Part shown: positions 34,629 through 44,081 of the stretch, piece by piece | Layout: every line of letters starts with the position of its first letter | How positions within the stretch are numbered: position 1 is the first letter of the stretch | Source: Candidatus Sphingomonas phytovorans | Lineage (GTDB): Bacteria; Pseudomonadota; Alphaproteobacteria; Sphingomonadales; Sphingomonadaceae | Assembly: GCA_029202385.1 (NCBI GenBank) | Contig: CP119314.1 | Location: 5,390,147-5,454,146 of the forward strand | Reading direction: 5' to 3' | DNA: 64,000 bases | Notes under the pieces: model-generated | What the model was told of the DNA's origin: nothing | Databases searched by the model: none | Seen by the model: only the letters and a program-made list of their open reading frames with translations | Program-made: the position numbers and the translations under genes

Positions 34629-37078
34629 TCGGTTCCTTCGAGCAGCGCGCGCACCTCGGCGGCGGTCGCGGCGGACAGCGCCTTTGCAGCGAGCGTGCGG
34701 CATGTCGGCATGTCGAGTGTCCGGACGGCCGCCTTCAGCGCCGGGATCGCGGCGGGTGTCGCCGAGAGTTCGGTTACGCCGAGCCCGATCAGGATCGGCG
34801 CGGCGGCGGGATCGGAGGCTATTCCGCCGCACACTCCGAGCCAGCGTGCATGCGTGCGTGCGCCTTCCGCCGCCCGCGCGATGAGATGGAGTACCGCCGG
34901 GTGTAGCGCGTCGACCATTGCCGCCACGGCGGGATTGCCGCGATCGGCGGCCAGCACATATTGAGTAAGGTCGTTGCTGCCGATCGACAGGAAATCGGCG
35001 TCGCGCGCGAGGCTCGTGGCGAGAAGGGCCGCTGCCGGCGTCTCGATCATCACGCCGAGCGGAACCGGGGTTTCGATACCAAGGTCGGCTCGTGCCTGGT
35101 CGAGGATCGTGCGGGTGGCGGCGAGCTCCCCCGCGTCGACCACCATCGGCAGCATGATGCGGCATTGCACAGCGGGCACCCCGCGCAGGATCGCGCGGAA
35201 CTGTGTGGCGAGCAGGCCCGGGTTGGAGAGCGAGAAACGGATGCCCCGCGCGCCGAGCGCCGGATTCTCCTCATGCGGAAAGGGCAGATAGGCGACCGGC
35301 TTGTCGCCGCCGATATCCAGCGTGCGGACGATCAGCGGACGGCCTGCCAATCCCTCGGCGACTGCCGCATAGGCGGCGCATTGTTCGTCCTCGTCAGGGG
35401 CGGACATGCGGTCGTGAAAAAGGAACTCGGTGCGCAGCAGGCCGCAGCCCTCGGCGCCCAGCGATACCGCCGGGGCCGCTTCCGTGCTCGCCGCCAGGTT
35501 GGCGAAGATCTCGATCCGGGTGCCGTCGGCCATGACGCAATCCTGCCGCGCGGCGCTCGCGTCCGCAGCGTTGCGGTCGCGCAGATGAATCAGCCGCGCC
35601 GCGGCCGCTTCCCGGGCAGCGGTCCTGGGTGCCGGGTCGAGCATGGCGCGATCCGCGTCGAGCACGACATCATCGCCGTCCGGCAGGTCGAGCACGCCGG
35701 AGCCTGCCGCGACCAGCATCGGAATTCCGGCCGACGCTGCGAGGATGGCGGCGTGCGCGGTTGGGCCGCCAAAGGCAGTGCAGATACCTGCGACTTGCGC
35801 TGCGGCAATCGGTGCGAAGTGAGAGGGAAGCAACTCGTCGGTGATCAGGATCGCGCCGGGCGGCGGCAGCGGCATGGCCGTATCGGCGCCGACGAGCAGT
35901 GCGATCATCTGGCGCTCGATGTCCTTCAGATCGGCGATCCGCTCGATCAGCAACCGGTCGCCGGTCGCGCGGATTGCGTTTGCATGGCTGTGGATCGCGC
36001 CGCGCCAGGCAAAGGCGGCGCTCTTGCCTTCGACGATGAGGTGCTCGGCGGCGGAGAGAAGCTCCGGGTCGTCGATCAGGGTGTGGTGGGCCGCCGCGAT
36101 GTCGGCGCCGGGTCCTGTGCTGTCCTCGGTAATGGCCAGCAGCCGCTGGCGTGCCGCGGCAAGGGCGGCGCTTTCGGCGGCCGGGCCATTGCCTTGCTCC
36201 GTCAGGGCAATGTCGGAGGCGCGGAACTGGAAGACGCGGCCGATTGCCAGGCCCGGCGCTGCGCGGACACCGTGGATGAGGCCATCGGCGGCTGGCACCG
36301 CGACGGGCGCGGGAGATTGATGCGCTTCCTCACCCATGCCCTGTTCGATCAGCGCGGCGATCGCAGCGGTGGCGGCGCGGGCATCCGGCCCGCGACCGGC
36401 AATCTCGATCTCGTCGCCATGGCGGATCCCGGCGGAAAGCAGGGCGACGATGCTGCGCGCATTGGCGGTCTTGCCGTGCGCAGAGAGAGTCATCTCGGCC
36501 GCGAACGGCTTGAGCGCGGCGACGATCCGCGCGGCCGGGCGGGCATGGATGCCGCTGGGCAGCGGGACGCGGATCGTGCAACGCGCCGTGTCCTCGCCGA
36601 GATCGCTGGCTGTCTCGGCGGCTGCAAGTGGCGCGACCTCAGCGAGCGGGTCGCCTGCCTTCACACGGGTATCGGTCCCGTGCACCGTGACGGCAAATCC
36701 TTCGCTGGTCACGGTGATAGGGGTGACCAAGCTCTTGGCCCGCGCCGCGACGGGATCGAGATCGACCTCCAGCAGCACCTGGCCAAGGACGACTGGCTCC
36801 CCATCGCTCACCCTGGCGGTGAAACCGTCCCCGGCCAGTGCGACCGTCTCGAGCCCGACATGGATGAGCAGGTCGGCCCCGTTCGCCAGCTTCAGCGTGA
36901 TCGAGTGACGGGTCGGGGCGACGGCGATGACGGTGGCGTCGCACGGCGCCCGGATCACCCCGTCGAGCGGGTCGATGGCGAAACCTTCCCCCATCATGCG
37001 GTCGGCGAAGACCGGGTCGGGCACCTGTCCAAGGTCGAGTGCCCAGCCTGCCATCGGCGCGTGAAGCCGAACGATCAC
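34625..37078 (-). CDS. PTS EIIA-HPr-enzyme I fusion protein
   Basis: A phosphotransfer chain of 817 residues on one polypeptide. The EIIA-Glc-type domain (1-150) has His73 in LLIHVGLET. The HPr domain (about 165-250) has His178 in SGIHARPAA. Enzyme I (about 268-817) has His442 in GGPTAHAAIL and C-terminal PEP-site motifs including GCGLLRTEFLF and DFLSIGSNDLTQY. It takes phosphate from PEP down to the EIICB permease, so the GlcNAc island carries a complete dedicated PTS. GTG 37078 overlaps the GH20 stop; the 3' end overlaps nagE. Assignment is secure. Confidence 0.94.
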   Translation of the reverse strand: MIVRLHAPMAGWALDLGQVPDPVFADRMMGEGFAIDPLDGVIRAPCDATVIAVAPTRHSITLKLANGADLLIHVGLETVALAGDGFTARVSDGEPVVLGQVLLEVDLDPVAARAKSLVTPITVTSEGFAVTVHGTDTRVKAGDPLAEVAPLAAAETASDLGEDTARCTIRVPLPSGIHARPAARIVAALKPFAAEMTLSAHGKTANARSIVALLSAGIRHGDEIEIAGRGPDARAATAAIAALIEQGMGEEAHQSPAPVAVPAADGLIHGVRAAPGLAIGRVFQFRASDIALTEQGNGPAAESAALAAARQRLLAITEDSTGPGADIAAAHHTLIDDPELLSAAEHLIVEGKSAAFAWRGAIHSHANAIRATGDRLLIERIADLKDIERQMIALLVGADTAMPLPPPGAILITDELLPSHFAPIAAAQVAGICTAFGGPTAHAAILAASAGIPMLVAAGSGVLDLPDGDDVVLDADRAMLDPAPRTAAREAAAARLIHLRDRNAADASAARQDCVMADGTRIEIFANLAASTEAAPAVSLGAEGCGLLRTEFLFHDRMSAPDEDEQCAAYAAVAEGLAGRPLIVRTLDIGGDKPVAYLPFPHEENPALGARGIRFSLSNPGLLATQFRAILRGVPAVQCRIMLPMVVDAGELAATRTILDQARADLGIETPVPLGVMIETPAAALLATSLARDADFLSIGSNDLTQYVLAADRGNPAVAAMVDALHPAVLHLIARAAEGARTHARWLGVCGGIASDPAAAPILIGLGVTELSATPAAIPALKAAVRTLDMPTCRTLAAKALSAATAAEVRALLEGTE

Positions 37079-39330
37079 GGCGCGGTCACGAGTTGCACTG
37101 CGCTGACCGCCCAGAGCGGATTCACGCCCCTGGCCGTATAGGTGATGCAGAGATCATGAGCGCCCGTGACGGGGGCGATCGGCGCGGTCAGCCGGGTCAC
37201 TCCGGGTTGGTGGACGGCGGGGGCGAGCGGCAAGGTGGCTAGGCGTGGGCCAGTGCAACCGTCGCGCACTTCCATCTCTCCCGCAGGAGTGACGGGCGGG
37301 CGGAATGTGATCTTGTCCACGTCCCGGCCGATCTGGAAGTTGAAGGGAAGCTGTCCGACCGAAATCGCGATCGAGCGCACCCCTTCCATCGGCGCGGCGT
37401 CGTAGATCCAGCAGGGGTTCGCGATGTCGAGCAGGAATGCCGCGCGGGGACCGGTCGCCGGGGCATCGTCGGTCAGTCGCAAGGGGATGCCTTCGGAGCA
37501 GAGCCTGAGCTGCGTATCGTCGCGGTGGCGGACGGTAGCGGGAGTCAGGGCGAGGTCGATGGCGCCCGGCATCGCCCTGCCGTCGAGGATGGTCGCGACG
37601 CGCAGGCGTGCCGGCATCGGAAGCGCCAGGGGGCCGGCGTAAAGCGTGGACGTCGGGCCAGGCAGGGTACCATCGGTCGTGTAGCGCAGAGGCAATCCGG
37701 ACTGGCCGGTGATCGTCACCTGCGCCTTGGTGCCGACCGGGGATAGCGTTGCCACCGGGCGGAACAGTGCTTCGCTCGGTTCAATGCCGAGTTTCGTCAG
37801 GCGCTGCATCTGCGGCGCCAGGCGACGAACGAAATTGCCGAAGTCCCGCGGGCCCGCCGGCGACCAGCCCAGTTCGGCCACCGCCGTGGCGCGGGGGAAC
37901 ATGGCCGCTGCCACGGCGGCTTCAGTCCGCATGTGCTCGGTCCAGACATTACCCTGCAGGCCCAGGATATGGCGTTGCTGGTCGGCCGGGATCGAGGGTG
38001 GGGCGGGATCGAAACTGTAGACGTCGGCGAGCGTCATGAGTTTGCCTCGACCAGTGCCCTCCGCGGCCGAGACGCCTTGGCGATAATTGAGGTAGAGAAC
38101 CGGCTCGGGACTGAGGACAGCGTCATGGCCAGCTTTTGCGGCGGCGACCGCGCCATCGAGCCCGCGCCACGACATGACGGTCGCATCCGGCGTAATGCCG
38201 CCGTCGAGGATTTCGTCCCAGCCTATCAGCCGTCGATCATGCGCGGCGAGATAGCGGCCGATGCGCTGCACGAACCAGCTCTGCAGCTTGTCCTCGGACG
38301 TGATGCCGAGGGCTTTCATTTTCGCCTGGATCACGGGTGACGCGGCCCATTGGTCCTTTACTGCCTCGTCGCCACCGACATGGATGTAGCGCGAGGGAAA
38401 CAGGCTCATCACTTCGTCGAGCACGTCCTGCAGGAAACCGAAGGTCGCCTCGTCGGTATTGTAGAGCCACGGGAACACGCCCCAGTCGCTCTCCGTCCCA
38501 GGCGGGATCGGGACGCCCATGCCCAGGCGTGGGTAGGCACGGATGGCGCTCAGCGCATGACCGGGCATCTCGATCTCGGGCACGATGGTGACGCCACGTT
38601 TCGTTGCATAGGCGACGATATCGCGGATCTGCGCGCCGGTGTAGAAGCCGCCGGTGCGGGGCAGGGAGGGGGCCCCCGGCGCGGTGGCGGGGAAGCGCCA
38701 GCCACCGACACTCGTCAGTCTTGGATATTTCGGGATCTCGATACGCCAGCCCTGATCGTCGACCAGATGCCAGTGCAGCGTGTTGAGCTTGTTCGCGGCC
38801 ATCGCGTCGATCACGCGCTTGACGAAGTCGGGCGATTGAAAATGCCGCGCGCTGTCGAGCATGAGCCCGCGCCATTTGAAACGGGGGGCGTCGTCGATCG
38901 TGACGGCAGGGACGAAGACGCCGTGCTTCTGCGGCCGGGCGAGCTGCCAGAGCGTCACCGCGCCGTAGAACAGGCCGGCATCGTCACTCGCGCTGATCGT
39001 GGCGCCGGTCGCGGAGGTGGTGAGGCGATACCCCTCGGCCGGAATATTCGCCACGCGTTCGAGCCGGACGATACCGCCGGCGCCGATCAAGGGCCTGGGG
39101 CCGCCGGTGCGGGAGAGCAGCTCCGCCAGCCGCTCTGCTGCGTTGCGCGCGCCGCTATCACCTGCCGGAACGGAGATCCCGCTCGTCGCGGTCAGCGTGA
39201 AGCCGCCTTCCGCAACGCTCAGCGACTTTGGTGCTGGCAGGAGCGCGGCGGGCTCTGCGATCGCGGCGGAAGAGAACAGGGCCCCGGCAAACAAGGGGAC
39301 GGCCCTGCGGAAGATCTGAATGCTCGACAC
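37075..39330 (-). CDS. Beta-N-acetylhexosaminidase, GH20
   Basis: Releases GlcNAc from chitooligosaccharides or similar glycans in the periplasm or outer membrane. Signal peptide (FAGALFSSAAIAEPA), GH20b N-terminal domain (about 30-150) and a TIM barrel with MLDSARHFQ follow. The catalytic pair Asp-Glu is in HVGGDEA, with a C-terminal chitobiase-like beta region. The protein has 751 residues from GTG 39330. The upstream in-frame ATG at 39369 lies inside a perfect hairpin and lacks a ribosome site, so GTG with AAAGGTG upstream is preferred. The stop overlaps the PTS fusion gene start. Confidence 0.92.
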   Translation of the reverse strand: MSSIQIFRRAVPLFAGALFSSAAIAEPAALLPAPKSLSVAEGGFTLTATSGISVPAGDSGARNAAERLAELLSRTGGPRPLIGAGGIVRLERVANIPAEGYRLTTSATGATISASDDAGLFYGAVTLWQLARPQKHGVFVPAVTIDDAPRFKWRGLMLDSARHFQSPDFVKRVIDAMAANKLNTLHWHLVDDQGWRIEIPKYPRLTSVGGWRFPATAPGAPSLPRTGGFYTGAQIRDIVAYATKRGVTIVPEIEMPGHALSAIRAYPRLGMGVPIPPGTESDWGVFPWLYNTDEATFGFLQDVLDEVMSLFPSRYIHVGGDEAVKDQWAASPVIQAKMKALGITSEDKLQSWFVQRIGRYLAAHDRRLIGWDEILDGGITPDATVMSWRGLDGAVAAAKAGHDAVLSPEPVLYLNYRQGVSAAEGTGRGKLMTLADVYSFDPAPPSIPADQQRHILGLQGNVWTEHMRTEAAVAAAMFPRATAVAELGWSPAGPRDFGNFVRRLAPQMQRLTKLGIEPSEALFRPVATLSPVGTKAQVTITGQSGLPLRYTTDGTLPGPTSTLYAGPLALPMPARLRVATILDGRAMPGAIDLALTPATVRHRDDTQLRLCSEGIPLRLTDDAPATGPRAAFLLDIANPCWIYDAAPMEGVRSIAISVGQLPFNFQIGRDVDKITFRPPVTPAGEMEVRDGCTGPRLATLPLAPAVHQPGVTRLTAPIAPVTGAHDLCITYTARGVNPLWAVSAVQLVTAP

Positions 39331-39357
39331 GCCGGGCACCTTTACGAACCTAGGATA

Positions 39358-39380
39358 GCGGGCCGGCATGGCCGGCCCGC
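39358..39380 (-). terminator. Perfect 10-bp hairpin between TBDR 2 and GH20 genes
   Basis: GCGGGCCGGC (39358-39367), loop ATG, GCCGGCCCGC (39371-39380). It sits 10 bases after the TBDR stop and 28 before the GH20 start. There is no U-tract, so it may work as an mRNA 3'-protecting structure or attenuator rather than a full terminator. Confidence 0.6.
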
Positions 39381-39389
39381 CTATTCAGA

Positions 39390-42095
39390 TCAGAACTTGA
39401 AGCGCGCGCCAACGTAGAACTGACGTCCGTTGTCGTAGATCGCCCGCACGCGGTCGCGCGTGCCCGAATATTGCACGATCTTCTTGTTGGTCAGGTTCAC
39501 CGCATCAGCCGTCAGCGTGACATTCTTGGTCACGTTGATACCGAGCGACGCATCGAGCGAGGACAGCGCGGCCTGGTTGAGCGGTGCCGCACGATCGATG
39601 TCGATGAAGAAGGCCGACCGATAGCTGTACGAGACCCGGGCGCTGAGCAGATCATTCTCGTAATAACCAGTCAGATTCACCGAATGCTTGCTGTTTCCGG
39701 GGATCTGGTCGCCGTTGCTCGCCTTTGCGTCCGAGTAGGTATAGTTGGCGATCGCGCCGAAGCCGCCCCAGATCGGCCGCGAAACCTGGAATTCGAAGCC
39801 CTGGTTCCGGCCGCCGGTGCCGTTGGACCGGCGGTTGATCTGGTATGGGCAATTGAACAGGTTCGGATTGCTGCCTGGCGCAAGCGTGCAGGAAGCAGGC
39901 TGGGTGCCGGGAACGAACTGTCCTGGCAGGATTTCCGTCGACGTCCGGTTGACGATGTACGACTGGATGTCCTTGTAGAATGCAGCCAGTGCCACGATCG
40001 TTTCGGCATCCGGATACCATTCGAGCGACACGTCATACTGGTTGGCGCGGTAAGGCTGCAGGTTGGGATCGCCGCCCTGCCCGGTCAGCAGCGTGCCATT
40101 GAGGTCGATGCCCGGTGTGATATCGACAAAGTCGGGCCGCGTGACCGTCTTGCCCGCGGCGAAGCGCAGCACGACCTTGCGCGAGAGATCGATCGACAGG
40201 TTCGCGCTTGGCAGCACATCGGTATAGGATCGACTCGACGTGATCGGCGTGAAGCCGCCAAACGGATTGGTGAACTGCGGATTCGCGCCGCCGATCAGGC
40301 TGCCGGTCGATATCTGGTCGGTCTTGACCACCCGGACGCCGACATTGCCGCGCCAGCCATCGCCGCCGAACTTGGCCATGGCATAGCCGCCATAGGTCTT
40401 TTCGTTGATCGAATAGGTGTTGCCGGGGACGATGAACTTCGCGGTCAACGCCGCCGCCTGCGATCCATAGATCTGGGCAAGGCGGGTCGGATCCACGGTC
40501 CAGTAGTTCTTCAGGGTTCCCGGGGCCGCGATATTGTCGAGGAAATCGTCAGGCGTCCCCTGGCCGCTCGCAAAACTGGCGGCGGTGCACGGCGCACCGC
40601 CACAGACCAGCCCTGGTGTCAGCACGCCGCCATTGGTGGCGAGACGAAGGGCCGAACGGTCGTGATCGGTATATTTCACGCCGACCTTCAGCGCGCTCAT
40701 CGGGCCCCAGTCGACCTGCTGTTCCAGATCGAGATAGGCGTATTTTTCCTTGTCGTCGTTGGTCACTGACTGGATGCGCGCGAAATCGATGAGCGCATTC
40801 GCCGGCGAGGTCGGATTGGGCGAGGTGAAAGTCACCTGAGGGGCCTTGCCGCGCAGATCGTAGCTGAACGAGCCGGTGGACGCGGTCTCGAGGAAGTTCT
40901 CGTTCGAGGTTGCGCCGGTCGCCTTGGTCCACCCTGCCTTGAGGTGGACGGTCAGCTGCTCGGTGGGTTTGTAGATCAAGTCGAGATCGGCCGAATAGGT
41001 TTCAGCGAACGCCTTGCGGTCGATCGCGTCGAAGACCATGGCGCGCGCGCCGCTGGCGGCGTTGTTGGTCGACGTGACGGTGCCGGCGACCGCGAGGCCG
41101 TTCTGGACGGTCGCGTTGGTGATCGTTCCCCCGGTGCCGAGCGCCCGCTCGGCCCAGGCGATGTAGTTCTGGTTGAAATTGTTCGCGCCGAAACGAGAAT
41201 AGAGACCGGTGACATTGATCTCCAGCGTGTCCGACGGACGGAACTGCACGCCGATATTGCCGCCGTAGCGTTCGCGATCCTGCTTGAAGATAGTCGAGCC
41301 GATGAGTGTCGGCACGTTCGCCGTCCCGCCGTTGACCGCGAAGGGGGCGTAGCCGAAGACCTCGATACCGTCGCGCCGTGTCTGCCGCTTCTGGTAGATG
41401 CCGCCGATCAGGATGCCGAACGTCTCGTCGGCATTCTTCCAGCTCACAAGGCCGGAAATCTGGGGATCGAATTTCCCCGACCGGTCGGAATAGACGCCCT
41501 GTACCGATGCCGACAGGGTGAGCGGCTTCAGGTCGAGAGGATTGCGCGTGTGGACGTTGATCGTCCCGCCGACGCCGCCTTCCTCCACATCCGCCTGCGG
41601 GCTCTTGTACACTTCGAGCTGGCCGACGATCTCCGCAGGCAGCGTCAGATAGTTGAAGCTGCGCGTCGAGGCGACCTGGTCGAGAATGAACCAGTCGGCG
41701 GTGGCGATCGAATGGCCGTTGACCAGCGTTTTGGTCAGGTTCGGCGCGGTGCCGCGAAGCGACACGCGCTCGCCTTCGCCGAACTCGCGGTTGATGACGA
41801 TGCCGGGAATGCGCTGCAGCGCCTCGGCGACGTTCTTGTCGGGGAATTTGCCGATGTCTTCGGCGGTGAGGACGTCGGAAATGACGCTCGAGTCGCGCTT
41901 GGCGGTGATCGATGCCTGGATCGATCCGCGAATGCCGGTGACGATGATGTCAGCCTCGCTGCCCGGATCGTTCTGCGCTGTCTGGGTTGCACCCGACGGC
42001 GCTGTGTTGCTGGGAGCATTGGTGCTCTGCGCGTGCGCAGTGGCGGCCAATGCCAACGAACTCACGGATGCAGCCAGAAGTCGTATTGCGGTCAT
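39390..42095 (-). CDS. TonB-dependent receptor, GlcNAc/chitooligosaccharide locus
   Basis: Outer-membrane receptor of 901 residues. The signal peptide ends near TAHAQ, the TonB-box-like EADIIVTGIRGSI follows, and the plug has DVLTAEDIGKFPDKNVAEALQRIPGIVI with LRGTAPNLTKTLVNGHSI. The barrel ends in FYVGARFKF. ATG 42095 is preferred over 42110 because GGGGAGA lies 7 bases upstream. Its neighbours (GH20, GlcNAc PTS, NagA, NagB-II and a GntR regulator) argue for uptake of chitooligosaccharides or other GlcNAc glycans. Repeats with ATTGGTAT in its promoter suggest control by the divergent GntR protein. Confidence 0.93.
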   Translation of the reverse strand: MTAIRLLAASVSSLALAATAHAQSTNAPSNTAPSGATQTAQNDPGSEADIIVTGIRGSIQASITAKRDSSVISDVLTAEDIGKFPDKNVAEALQRIPGIVINREFGEGERVSLRGTAPNLTKTLVNGHSIATADWFILDQVASTRSFNYLTLPAEIVGQLEVYKSPQADVEEGGVGGTINVHTRNPLDLKPLTLSASVQGVYSDRSGKFDPQISGLVSWKNADETFGILIGGIYQKRQTRRDGIEVFGYAPFAVNGGTANVPTLIGSTIFKQDRERYGGNIGVQFRPSDTLEINVTGLYSRFGANNFNQNYIAWAERALGTGGTITNATVQNGLAVAGTVTSTNNAASGARAMVFDAIDRKAFAETYSADLDLIYKPTEQLTVHLKAGWTKATGATSNENFLETASTGSFSYDLRGKAPQVTFTSPNPTSPANALIDFARIQSVTNDDKEKYAYLDLEQQVDWGPMSALKVGVKYTDHDRSALRLATNGGVLTPGLVCGGAPCTAASFASGQGTPDDFLDNIAAPGTLKNYWTVDPTRLAQIYGSQAAALTAKFIVPGNTYSINEKTYGGYAMAKFGGDGWRGNVGVRVVKTDQISTGSLIGGANPQFTNPFGGFTPITSSRSYTDVLPSANLSIDLSRKVVLRFAAGKTVTRPDFVDITPGIDLNGTLLTGQGGDPNLQPYRANQYDVSLEWYPDAETIVALAAFYKDIQSYIVNRTSTEILPGQFVPGTQPASCTLAPGSNPNLFNCPYQINRRSNGTGGRNQGFEFQVSRPIWGGFGAIANYTYSDAKASNGDQIPGNSKHSVNLTGYYENDLLSARVSYSYRSAFFIDIDRAAPLNQAALSSLDASLGINVTKNVTLTADAVNLTNKKIVQYSGTRDRVRAIYDNGRQFYVGARFKF

Positions 42096-42146
42096 TGCCG
42101 TTCTCCCCATTTTATTTCTGTTGGCCTGTCAGTTGATGACCAATCA

Positions 42147-42255
42147 CATACCAATTTGTGAAACATGTGTCATACCAATCGCAGCGTCAAGCGGGTTTTT
42201 TGCAAGTCCAGTCGAGTTGGTGCAATTTTCTTGTGGAAAATGGTATTTGATTGGT
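42147..42255. promoter_or_regulatory. Putative NagQ-type operator half-sites in the divergent TBDR/gntR promoter
   Basis: CATACCAAT occurs twice as a direct repeat (42147-42155 and 42171-42179, 24 bases apart). The reverse-oriented TGGTATTTGATTGGT lies at 42241-42255, close to the GntR gene. The shared TGGTAT half-site matches the style of sites reported for GntR-type GlcNAc regulators, but binding is inference. Confidence 0.5.
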
Positions 42256-42306
42256 CTTATAGAGGTCGTGCCGGCTCCGGTCGGCGCTGAGAACAGGGAT
42301 GCACGG

Positions 42307-43050
42307 ATGACCAACCTGACCGACAAGATCGGTATGCTCGACGGCAATGCGCGCGCCCCGCTCTATCAACAGATGCAGGATGCGTTGCGGCGCGGAATCG
42401 AGGGAGGTGCGTTGCGCCCGCAAGAGGCGCTGCCGCCCGAGCGCGATATCGCCAAGGAGTTCGGTATCTCGCGCATTACGGTGCGCAAGGCGGTAGACGG
42501 GTTGGTGGCCGATGGCATGCTGACCCGGCGGCAGGGCGCCGGCACGTTCGTGGGTGGACGGGTCGAAAAGCAGTTCTCGAAGCTTACCTCCTTTACCGAG
42601 GACATGGCCGCGCGGGGTCGTACCGCGCGCAGCGAATGGATCACCCAGATCGAGAGCTCGGTGAACCCGGACGAATCGCTGACCCTGGGCCTTAGCCCCG
42701 GCTCACGCGTGTTTCGCTTTCACCGCATCCGGTACGCCGACGACCAGCCCATGGCGCTCGAATATTCGACGATCCCCGGGTTCGGCCTGCCGGGGCTGGA
42801 GGCGGTCGGCGCGTCGCTCTACGAAGCGTTGGACGCTGCCGGCCATCGACCGGTGCGCGCGTTGCAGCGCCTGCGGGCGGTGCTGTTCGATAAGGAGCAA
42901 GCGAAACTGCTCGACATCGAGGCTGGTGCACCCGGGCTGTTCATCGAACGCCGGGGCTTTCTGGAAGACGGACGCGCGATCGAGATGACTCATAGCTGGT
43001 ATCGTGGCGATACATATGATTTCGTTGCAGAATTGAACGCGCTCGCATGA
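42307..43050 (+). CDS. nagQ: GntR/UTRA-family regulator of GlcNAc utilization (NagQ-like)
   Basis: A protein of 247 residues. The N-terminal winged helix has ARAPLYQQMQDALRRGIEGG, LPPERDIAKEFGISRITVRKAVDGL and RRQGAGTFV. The UTRA effector domain (about 95-240) contains RYADDQPMALEYSTIP and GLFIERRGFLEDGRAIEM. HutC-subfamily regulators at this position sense GlcNAc-6-phosphate or GlcN-6-phosphate. It overlaps the nagB-II start by 4 bases and is divergent from the TBDR. Symbol by analogy to NagQ. Confidence 0.85.
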   Translation: MTNLTDKIGMLDGNARAPLYQQMQDALRRGIEGGALRPQEALPPERDIAKEFGISRITVRKAVDGLVADGMLTRRQGAGTFVGGRVEKQFSKLTSFTEDMAARGRTARSEWITQIESSVNPDESLTLGLSPGSRVFRFHRIRYADDQPMALEYSTIPGFGLPGLEAVGASLYEALDAAGHRPVRALQRLRAVLFDKEQAKLLDIEAGAPGLFIERRGFLEDGRAIEMTHSWYRGDTYDFVAELNALA

Positions 43051-44081
43051 GCATTGCCCCCGAATCCACGCTGATGTTCGCCGAGGCCGCGGAAGCCGCA
43101 GACGTCATCGCGCGTCAGCGCACCGCGAACCGAGCCCTGGTCGAGTCGCTTGCCGTGCGATTGCGCGATGCACCGCCGCGTGCCGTGTCGACCTGTGCTC
43201 GCGGCTCCTCGGATCATGCAGCGACGTTCGCCAAATATCTGATCGAAACCGTGATCGGCGTACCGGTGAGTTCAGCCGCACCGTCGGTTGCCTCGGTCTA
43301 TCACGCTGCCGCACGGCTCGACGACACGCTGCTGCTGGCAATCTCGCAGTCGGGCCGCAGTCCGGATCTGCTGAGCGTGGTCCAGGCGGGCCGGGCGGGC
43401 GGCGCGTATCTTGCCGCGATGGTCAACGATGCCGAGTCGCCGCTGGCCGACATGGCCGATTCGACCCTCCCGCTTCGTGCCGGCGCGGAGAAGAGCGTCG
43501 CCGCGACGAAGAGCTATATCGCTTCCCTGGCGGCGATCCTTGGCCTGGTCGCTGCCTGGGCGCAGGATGAGGCGCTGTCCGTCGCGCTGGACGAAGCGCC
43601 GGCGCTGCTCGCCCGATCCTGGGAGGTGGACTGGAGTCCTCTGGTTGAGGGGCTTGCCAATGCGCGCGGGCTATATGTCATCGGGCGCGGCCTCGGTCTG
43701 GGAGTCGCACAGGAAGCTGCGTTGAAGTTCAAGGAAACCTGCGGTCTTCATGCCGAGGCATTCAGCGCGGCCGAGGTGAGGCACGGGCCGATGGCCCTGA
43801 TCGGGCCGGATTTCCCGGTCCTCGTGTTTCGCCAGGACGATGAAACGGCCGCAGGTGTCGATTCGCTGGTCAGCGAGGCACTGGGGCAGGGGGGCGTCGT
43901 CTATTGCGCCGGCAGTGCGATTCCCGGTGCGGTGACGTTGCCGACGATCGACGCATCGTCCGCGATCCAGCCGATGTTGCAGATCCAGTCCTTCTACCGC
44001 GCGGTCAACGCGCTATCCGTGCGGCGGGGGTTCGATCCCGATTCGCCGCCCCACCTGCGCAAAGTGACCGAAACCGTCTGA
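43047..44081 (+). CDS. nagB-II: Glucosamine-6-phosphate deaminase, SIS-domain type (NagB-II)
   Basis: A protein of 344 residues made of two SIS domains, like the isomerase half of GlmS but without the glutaminase domain. Motifs: ARGSSDHAATFAKYL, LLAISQSGRSPDLL, KSVAATKSYIAS, KFKETCGLHAEAFSAAEVRHGPMAL. It converts GlcN-6-P to fructose-6-P and ammonia. It sits between the GntR regulator and nagA with ATGA/TGATG overlaps on both sides, so it is part of a nagQ-nagB-nagA operon. Cytoplasmic. Confidence 0.9.
   Translation: MSIAPESTLMFAEAAEAADVIARQRTANRALVESLAVRLRDAPPRAVSTCARGSSDHAATFAKYLIETVIGVPVSSAAPSVASVYHAAARLDDTLLLAISQSGRSPDLLSVVQAGRAGGAYLAAMVNDAESPLADMADSTLPLRAGAEKSVAATKSYIASLAAILGLVAAWAQDEALSVALDEAPALLARSWEVDWSPLVEGLANARGLYVIGRGLGLGVAQEAALKFKETCGLHAEAFSAAEVRHGPMALIGPDFPVLVFRQDDETAAGVDSLVSEALGQGGVVYCAGSAIPGAVTLPTIDASSAIQPMLQIQSFYRAVNALSVRRGFDPDSPPHLRKVTETV

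Noticed and set aside
32991..34964. 657-codon open frame antisense to the EIICB gene
   Set aside because: Compositional shadow of nagE; no domain character, and the sense gene has full PTS motifs.
34961..37141. 726-codon open frame antisense to the PTS fusion gene
   Set aside because: Shadow frame with Arg/Gly/Asp-rich translation; the minus strand shows three intact phospho-histidine motifs.
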